DNA of 12,697 nucleotides, taken from assembly GCA_910592205.1 (NCBI GenBank), contig CAJVPJ010001065.1:1-12697 (forward strand). The letters are read 5' to 3'. This DNA comes from Paraglomus occultum. Taxonomy: Eukaryota; Glomeromycota; Glomeromycetes; Paraglomerales; Paraglomeraceae. A program made the position numbers and the translations under genes. Under the pieces are notes generated by a model that saw nothing but the letters and a program-made list of their open reading frames with translations, searched no databases and was not told the DNA's origin. This document shows, piece by piece, positions 8,098-12,697 of this stretch. Positions within the stretch are counted from its first letter, which is position 1. The number at the start of each line of letters is the position of its first letter.

Positions 8098-8231
8098 AGC
8101 GCATATTATCCAGTATTTGCATGGTCACATGAGCACAAATTATGGTAACACGCACGTTTTGGCTTCTACTGAACAATATTTTTAGTATTGTATAATAATT
8201 GTATAAAACACGGTGTGTCAAAACCTGCCCA

Positions 8232-9216
8232 ATGGCCTTAGCCCTCTTTATCGTGTTTCTTGTTGTTTTCACGGAACTAATTCCGTACATCGGTTATAAG
8301 GCTGTTGCTAGTTGGGTATGTGATCGAAGGTGGAGCTTTTAGTGGCCTTTAGACGGATCTATTATAGCTTACTGGCTGCACTCGTGTCTTCACCCAAATA
8401 AGGCTTATGGCATATACCTTAACCTATTCAAAGCGGACGTTATTCATAAGCAGAGGCGACTAAAGAGGGAAATTCTGCATGTTAAACATGAATTGGCGCG
8501 GACTAGTTCACAGGTTTGCTTAATCTTTTTTAATGCAATATATCTTTTACAAATTTTATCTCTGTAGAAGAATTATTGACCAGAATACGCGCTTTTTGTT
8601 ATTTCAAGAGAACTCGTTTATGTTGTTATATTTTGTATTAATGATTTTCTTTCTTCCCATTCTTTATTACATAGGATCAATTCGCCAAATGGGCAAGACT
8701 AAGACGAAAACTTGACGGCAAAATGAGTGACTTAGATAAGATCCGTAAAGTATCGAACTTCTTCATCGTCATGGTGTTATTCTGCGGAAATCTATTTATG
8801 CTAAATCCTTGTTCGAACAGTAAAGGCACTAGGATACATGAAAACCGGATTTGAATTAAAATTCACAACTTTCTTGTGGCTAAGCATGTTCATAGTACCA
8901 ACACTTCTTTTCATATATTGTTGGTCTATACCAGTTTTCTATTTACCGAACGGTTGGTTCGGTCCAGCAACTATGTTCTTTACGTTGCCATTTGCACCAT
9001 CTGGTAGGGAATATAGTGTTTATCTATAACATTCTTTTTATCTTGAGTTGATCGCTAACTACGACCGTTTATTTTCATGGTAATGACGAAGGGTCTGTCG
9101 GCGTTCTTGCCTGGTATTTTGTTTGTCGTCATGTCATAAGAAAGATCGTAACGACAAAGAGAAACACTATAATGCTCTATAATTATTACATTCCTGGAAA
9201 AAGTAATGGCGGTTAG
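8232..9216 (+). CDS. GET1: GET1/WRB homologue, tail-anchored protein insertion receptor subunit (5 exons)
   Basis: Get1 forms, with Get2/CAML, the ER membrane receptor that takes tail-anchored proteins from the Get3 ATPase and inserts them. Splicing gives exons 8232-8315, 8403-8513, 8675-8744, 8821-9003 and 9092-9216, 190 residues, within the family range. Transmembrane segment 1 is residues 1-18 (MALALFIVFLVVFTELIPY). The cytosolic coiled coil that grips Get3 includes RRLKREILHVKHELARTSSQ followed by DQFAKWARLRRKLDGK (residues 46-81), the family signature. Segment 2 is about 103-123 (TTFLWLSMFIVPTLLFIYCW), followed by the conserved PVFYLPNGWFGP. Segment 3 is about 151-165 (SVGVLAWYFVCRHV). 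Donors are GTATGT, GTTTGC, GTAAAG and GTAGGG; acceptors end TAAG, ATAG, ACAG and GAAG; introns are 87, 161, 76 and 88 nt. CGCTAACTACG in intron 4 is a good branch site. The ATG sits in CCCAATGGCC. All exons are in frame with no damage, so it looks functional. The ends of exons 1 and 3 are the least certain junctions. Confidence 0.9.
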
Positions 9217-9224
9217 ACTTTTTT

Positions 9225-9230
9225 AATAAA
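9225..9230 (+). promoter_or_regulatory. Poly(A) signal of GET1
   Basis: AATAAA lies 9 nt after the GET1 stop codon (9214-9216) in a T-rich context. A second AATAAA occurs at 9411-9416. Either could direct 3' end formation; the first would give a very short 3' UTR, so the second may be the main one. Confidence 0.45.
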
Positions 9231-9690
9231 AATTTGACAAAGCAATTTGTCTTATATTTAGAATATTCACAAGCACTTCATCGTACTGTAGAAAATTTAA
9301 TACATGGTATGTTATCTTAGTCATCTTAATACAAGATCGATTTTTCGTGCTACAAATACTATTGTTGACAACCTCTAACAAAGATTTTACCATTCTTTCT
9401 CTAACAATGCAATAAATCTTATTTTATGTGCTTCTATAGCAGGAATGCTTCAAACATTTGAGATCATGTTTAAGAACTGTCCAATTAGGGGGTCTTTTGG
9501 GACAAAACCCCCCCCTGTGCGTGTGTCGCGTGTGTGTGCATGTGTGTACGCTGTGTCTGTCTCTTCTTTAGCCTCGGGGAACTATAATAAACATTTTTTA
9601 AGGACTAGCTTATTGAATCTATTTCAATATTTAATAAATCTACATATATCAGGGACTGCTGTGCAGTTCGCTCACTAAACAACGTATTTA
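9231..9690. other. Intergenic, with C/G hairpin and TG-rich tract
   Basis: No supported gene. GGGGGTCTTTTGGGACAAAA at 9489-9508, followed by a run of C, can fold as an imperfect stem (GGGGGT with ACCCCC). It is followed at 9517-9555 by a tract of GTGTG, GTGTGTGTGCATGTGTGTACG type. The open frame at 9445-9678 is driven by this low-complexity tract. Confidence 0.4.
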
Positions 9691-9694
9691 TCAT

Positions 9695-9783
9695 ATAAGT
9701 CTAACAAAAATAAGTCTGACGGTCGTTCTTCCCCATTAATAAGTCTAACCTTAGCCCCTAAGTGGTACATACAGTAGTCTAAC
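9695..9783 (+). repeat. Short direct-repeat cluster ATAAGTCTAAC with pogo-like end
   Basis: ATAAGTCTAAC occurs at 9695-9705, as ATAAGTCTGAC at 9710-9720, and at 9739-9749. TAGTCTAAC at 9775-9783 follows TA-CAG at 9770-9774. TA-CAGTAGTCTAACTG resembles a Tigger/pogo terminus, and the repeated core AGTCTAAC resembles a subterminal transposase-binding repeat. No transposase or partner end was identified. Confidence 0.4.
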
Positions 9784-10440
9784 TGTCCTCCCTTAACTCT
9801 CCGTAGATAATGCAAAAATGTGTTCTTATAACAGAAATTTCTCAAAATCGAAAAGTTTATCTCTCAAATCACAATTCGCGCGAATAACATTATTCGTTAT
9901 AGATCCAGTTTATGTGTGAAAAAAGAATTCTTCGTGAAGCATTGCTATTTTTTTCAGTGTTTGAGTTTGATCCCGTTTATAATAGCTTTGAAACAGCAGA
10001 TCGATTATATTGTTACTAGATCTAGTTGTGAAAAGAAAAGAGTCTTCGTTATCTTTTCGGTGTTTGAGTGAGAAACTGACGATGGAGTAATGAAGCCCCA
10101 ATAGTGAGTGCTCATGAGGCACTGAAAGTTTAGAAAATGTGACGACATTTCTAATTCAACGATTAGGGATATTTATACTTATATAGTTAACTGGAAAGGA
10201 ACATTTGTAATTATAAATATAAAAAATGTCTTCCCTACACAGTAGGCCGATCGACGGCAAAAATTGTATCAACCAATCAAAAATCCGTGAGAATTTTCGC
10301 GTTTTCCGTTCCGTTGTTTTTCTTTTCACTCCAAAATTTCAAGTGTTATTCTTTACAAAAAATTTTTTATATTATTAAAAGCCATTAGAACCCTTTTGCG
10401 CAACGTAACCTTTTATTATTAATAAAACGTGTGTGGGATG
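9784..10440. other. Intergenic AT-rich region, no supported gene
   Basis: The only notable open frame (minus 9910-10122) has a plain start but no recognisable motif and no coding-like support. CCAAT-type sequences at 10273 (ACCAATCAAAAAT) and 10491 (GCCAATCAGGG) are noted; they could be promoter elements, but no gene starts nearby. Confidence 0.35.
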
Positions 10441-10441
10441 A

Positions 10442-10465
10442 AGATGGGAACTGCTGTTCCCATCT
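10442..10465. repeat. Perfect 10-bp hairpin with TGCT loop
   Basis: AGATGGGAAC (10442-10451), loop TGCT, GTTCCCATCT (10456-10465) is an exact inverted repeat. Flanking GATGA and TCATC extend the symmetry with a small bulge. It lies about 50 nt before a second, larger palindrome, so it could be part of a transposon terminus. It is not followed by a T run that would suggest a terminator. Confidence 0.6.
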
Positions 10466-10516
10466 GTTCTCATCATGTGATTTTAATCCGCCAATCAGGG
10501 ATCAGCACAAATTGGT

Positions 10517-10574
10517 AAAGTCCGCTTTAACGAAGGTCTCCGTTCCGCCACAAAACTTCGTTAAAGCGGACTTT
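10517..10574. repeat. Perfect 19-bp palindrome, Tigger-like terminus
   Basis: AAAGTCCGCTTTAACGAAG at 10517-10535 is repeated in exact inverse at 10556-10574 with a 20-nt spacer. The core resembles the palindromic Tigger terminus at 6795-6851 (CGATATAACGG) and the repeated motif at 12459-12551 (CTCGTTAAGTCGGA). It is either a terminus of an element holding the pseudogene to the right or a very short non-autonomous copy. No CAGT start was seen at the expected place; ATTGGTAAAG precedes it. Confidence 0.6.
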
Positions 10575-10694
10575 TATTTTTATGACGAATTTTTATATGA
10601 AGTGACGTGAATTTCGTTACTTTTCCATTAATTCTCTACCAACCTAACAATTTCAGTAATAAAGGGTATTTTCGTTGCCTCAATGATGAGATAA

Positions 10695-11654
10695 TCAGCT
10701 CCTAAGCTACGCAAATTTTTCCGTAATAAATTAAGACGAGAATTTCCAGCAACAGTAGTAGGAGCAGAAGGCCAAGTCATATGCTATTCCATAAATTTTA
10801 TTCGGCTAAGCAGTGGGAAGCGGTACATAATCTTGTTCAATCAATAGGTTTTAGAGATATGAATATTCTTTCTGGCGATGATGTAACTAAAACTTTTGAG
10901 CAATCAAGGGAAAAAATCGTTAAAATTCGAGAAGATGCATTGTTACTCTTAGTTTAAGACCAGAACTAAAGGATTGCCCGATCTCAATGCTACAATAAAA
11001 TTTATTAATGCGGTAATGGGTAGTTGGTGCGGTGATACTATCAAGAGTGGGCGAAAGCTCTCAGGATCAAAAGATCAGCGAGTGTGGAAGCGCACCTATT
11101 GGAGCTGGTTTTGAAACTATAGAAAGAATAATGGCTATAAAATTGAACAATCCTAATTATTGCCCTACAAATCCAATTCTTCCAATATAAACCTGAATCG
11201 GTCGATGAAGCTCAAGAACTTTTCGATTCTATACCATTACTAGTGATATCACCATTTCAAAATCCAGTAATAAGGTTTGTGAAAAGAGTTCAATATCAAT
11301 TCAAAATCAATCAAATGATTCTAAGCAATTTTCAAACACTACTGAAACTAAGAAAAAAATACCTGAATCTTTAATTTCTTTATCTTCAGAATATCTTATC
11401 AAAAACGAATCTGATATTGATACTCTTATCTTTTATTTACAAGAAAAATTTCGAATGTCTCAAGAAAAGCTAGAACAATGGCGAACCAAGATTGCCTTGA
11501 ATTGCGGGATAATCAAAATTATTGGAAAAAAGAGCGCGAGAGTATGGATGAGGTCGCTTTCTTGGAATATAAACGAAATTTTGAGGCTAAAATGAAGGTT
11601 CCTATTACTCCATACAAAAAAGACTGCTCTTTGGCCCTCATTGAATATGCGTAA
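10695..11654 (+). pseudogene. Decayed gene of a probable multicopy family, unrecognised function
   Basis: Ordered protein pieces appear in changing frames. About 10695-10780 gives PKLRKFFRNKLRREFPATVV. 10781-10957 is open from ATG (MLFHKFYSAKQWEAVHNLVQ, then FRDMNILSGDDVTKTFEQS). About 10955-11113 gives KGLPDLNATIKFINAVMGSW followed by CGDTIKSGRKLSG and DQRVWKRTYWSW. About 11235-11480 gives a Ser/Asn/Lys-rich linker and SEYLIKNESDIDTLIFYLQE, KFRMSQEKLEQW. 11478-11654, in another frame, gives CLELRDNQNYWKKERESMDE, FLEYKRNFEAKMKVPI and a stop. Two or more frameshifts and internal stops make it non-functional. The INAVMGSWCG...RK..G block resembles repeat-associated hypothetical proteins I remember from Rhizophagus, but I cannot name a domain. 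It might be the accessory or transposase-like gene of the element ending at 10517. Confidence 0.6.
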
Positions 11655-11738
11655 CTGTTGTTCAAGATAATACAATCTAGTTGAGTAGTAATTTTCGGAG
11701 CAGAGAGATTGCTACATTTAGCTAGTTATATATCCGGG

Positions 11739-11834
11739 TAAAGGGATTTTTGTCACCTTTTACAATAAGTATAAGAAAAAATTCAAATAAAAAATTAATG
11801 CTTCGATATCTACACCATATAAAGGGGTTTTTGT
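11739..11834 (+). repeat. Pair of near-identical 15-nt repeats
   Basis: TAAAGGGATTTTTGT at 11739-11753 recurs as TAAAGGGGTTTTTGT at 11820-11834. One mismatch in 15 over an 81-nt period suggests an old duplication or paired subterminal repeats. No gene is seen here. A GTAAGT donor-like site at 11878 is not linked to any open frame. Confidence 0.4.
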
Positions 11835-11950
11835 GTCGCATAATTTTGAGCGAGAATTTGTTCGTTGAAATTTCAGGTAAGTTCAATAGATACTTTGCAT
11901 CTATATATACGGTATGTATTCGATAACCATTTTTATGTTGCCTAATTTAG

Positions 11951-12147
11951 GTATCAATAAAAATGATACTTCAAGGTATCAAAAAAAGTGACACTCCAAA
12001 GTTTTCGAATTAGTGATACCTCAAAGTTTCATTTTCTGATTATACATAGTGTTCATGTTTTTTGATACATGTTTGATAATGATATCCCAAAGTTTTCGAT
12101 ATAGTGTTATCCCAAAGTTTTCGATATAATGATATCTCGAAATATAT
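11951..12147 (+). repeat. Degenerate tandem array, unit GTGATATCCCAAAGTTTTCGATAT
   Basis: Units of roughly 25 nt recur: 11988-12012 (GTGACACTCCAAAGTTTTCG), 12013-12041 (GTGATACCTCAAAGTTTC), 12079-12102 (ATGATATCCCAAAGTTTTCG), 12103-12127 (GTGTTATCCCAAAGTTTTCG) and a decayed unit at 12128-12147. Weaker relatives lie at 11951-11980. The core is ATMYCNCAAAGTTTTCGA. Arrays like this are typical of subterminal binding repeats of DNA transposons; no coding sequence accompanies it. Confidence 0.7.
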
Positions 12148-12190
12148 AAAAAGTATGATTTAGGTCTCAACATAAGCTAGCTAAAGGTTG

Positions 12191-12327
12191 TTATCCCAAG
12201 GTATAATTACTACAGAAGATATATATTGTGCTTTGGGATTACATACAAATAGATATCGAAAAAAAGTGTTATCCAAAGTATAATTATTACAGAAAGATAT
12301 AAATATATAAAATTATGCTTTGGGGTA
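12191..12327 (+). repeat. Tandem pair of hairpin-bounded units (ATCCCAAAG...CTTTGGGAT)
   Basis: Copy 1 (12191-12241) and copy 2 (12269-12327) both run TTATCC(C)AAAGTATAATTA, TACAGA, an AT-rich middle and TGCTTTGGG. Each copy starts with ATCC(C)AA(A)G and ends with its inverse CTTTGGG, so each can fold back on itself. They follow directly from the array sharing the CCCAAAG core, so the two structures belong together. Confidence 0.65.
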
Positions 12328-12332
12328 CCAAA

Positions 12333-12419
12333 GCATCCAATAATAAGGCACGTAGTAGTAGTGCCGAATTGTTATCAAATCTGTTGGTGTATTACCAGAT
12401 ATGCCTCATCATTGGATGA
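12333..12419. repeat. 18-bp imperfect inverted repeat
   Basis: GCATCCAATAATAAGGCA (12333-12350) pairs with TGCCTCATCATTGGATGA (12402-12419) at 15 of 18 positions. Inside the left part, GGCAC (12347-12351) and GTGCC (12360-12364) form a small second hairpin around GTAGTAGTA. This may be a very short non-autonomous element or a recombined end. Confidence 0.5.
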
Positions 12420-12449
12420 TATTCGAATGCATCAAACAAAACTAGGATA

Positions 12450-12697
12450 CACAGTGAAACTCGATAAGTCGGACATATATAAACTCTCGTTAAGCTGTAA
12501 GTCGGACAACCTTCCAGCCAGATAGTAGTAAATGACTCTCGTTAAGTCGGATTCACGTGATTTGTATAAAGATTGACAAAATTTTTACTTTAGTAGCGGA
12601 TTATCCAGTCATTTAGCTTGAAAGTCATGTTACTCACCGATCATTTAGTATTTTATTTGGCGATTTAGAAAGATCTTGTAACGTAAACAAAAATATT
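12450..12697 (+). mobile_element. Left terminus of a Tigger-like element, runs off the window
   Basis: TA (12448-12449) is followed by CACAGTGAAACTCGATAAGTC, which shares its first ten bases with the terminus at 6795 (CACAGTGAAAGTCGATATAAC). The motif CTCGATAAGTCGGAC (about 12459-12474) recurs as CTCTCGTTAAGCTGTAAGTC then GGAC (12484-12508) and as CTCTCGTTAAGTCGGA (12536-12551). Repeated motifs just inside the end are usual for Tigger-like transposons. No transposase frame begins before the window ends. Confidence 0.65.

Noticed and set aside
8096-8290. Minus-strand frame over the GET1 start
   Set aside because: Antisense to exon 1 and promoter of a confidently identified gene.
8533-8715. 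Plus-strand hydrophobic 60-codon frame
   Set aside because: Most of it lies in GET1 intron 2 (8514-8674); the conserved DQFAKW exon is read in a different frame.
9910-10122. Minus-strand 70-codon frame
   Set aside because: No motif, no signals, isolated in AT-rich intergenic DNA.
11460-11675. Minus-strand 71-codon frame
   Set aside because: Antisense to the recognisable C-terminal piece (FLEYKRNFEAKMKV) of the decayed family gene.
11951-12327. CRISPR array
   Set aside because: Units are degenerate, adjacent and lack unique spacers of constant size; the context is eukaryotic transposon DNA.

Overview
The window looks like nuclear DNA from an AT-rich, transposon-laden fungus, most likely an arbuscular mycorrhizal fungus (Glomeromycotina, Rhizophagus-like). 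The basis is an F-box/leucine-rich-repeat gene of the style that is hugely expanded in those fungi, several decayed Tc1/mariner and pogo/Tigger transposons, remnants of what I recall as a multicopy Rhizophagus protein family, and short GT-AG introns. This assignment is inference from protein style and composition; no search was possible.

Layout. 1-75 is an imperfect palindrome resembling a transposon end. About 605-1967 is a Tc1-type DD34E transposase pseudogene, interrupted at about 1058-1592 by an internally deleted pogo/Tigger-like element that still carries the start of its own transposase (1301-1408). 1968-3276 holds nothing convincing. 3277-4616 (minus) is an F-box/LRR gene whose two reading frames are joined by either a 14-nt intron-like sequence or a frameshift. 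4617-6790 is less AT-rich and holds two tentative spliced genes on the plus strand (4980-5510 and 5727-6263), neither recognised. 6795 to about 7395 is a truncated Tigger element (3' terminus plus transposase C-terminus, minus strand). 7408-8047 is a frameshifted pseudogene of the multicopy family. 8232-9216 is the best gene of the window: a five-exon GET1/WRB homologue, the membrane receptor subunit that inserts tail-anchored proteins into the ER. 9217-10690 is intergenic with short repeats and hairpins. 10695-11654 is a second decayed repeat-family gene. 11940-12330 is an array of short transposon-like subterminal repeats, and 12450 to the end is the left terminus of another Tigger-like element that runs out of the window.

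One housekeeping gene (GET1) and one lineage-style regulatory gene (F-box) therefore sit among nested, decayed DNA transposons. No operon, CRISPR array, RNA gene or complete novel system was found. The most unusual items are the 14-nt intron-like spacer in the F-box gene, the Tigger-in-Tc1 nesting with a direct-orientation motif array, and the recurring Tigger-type ends that each contain their own palindrome or repeated motif.
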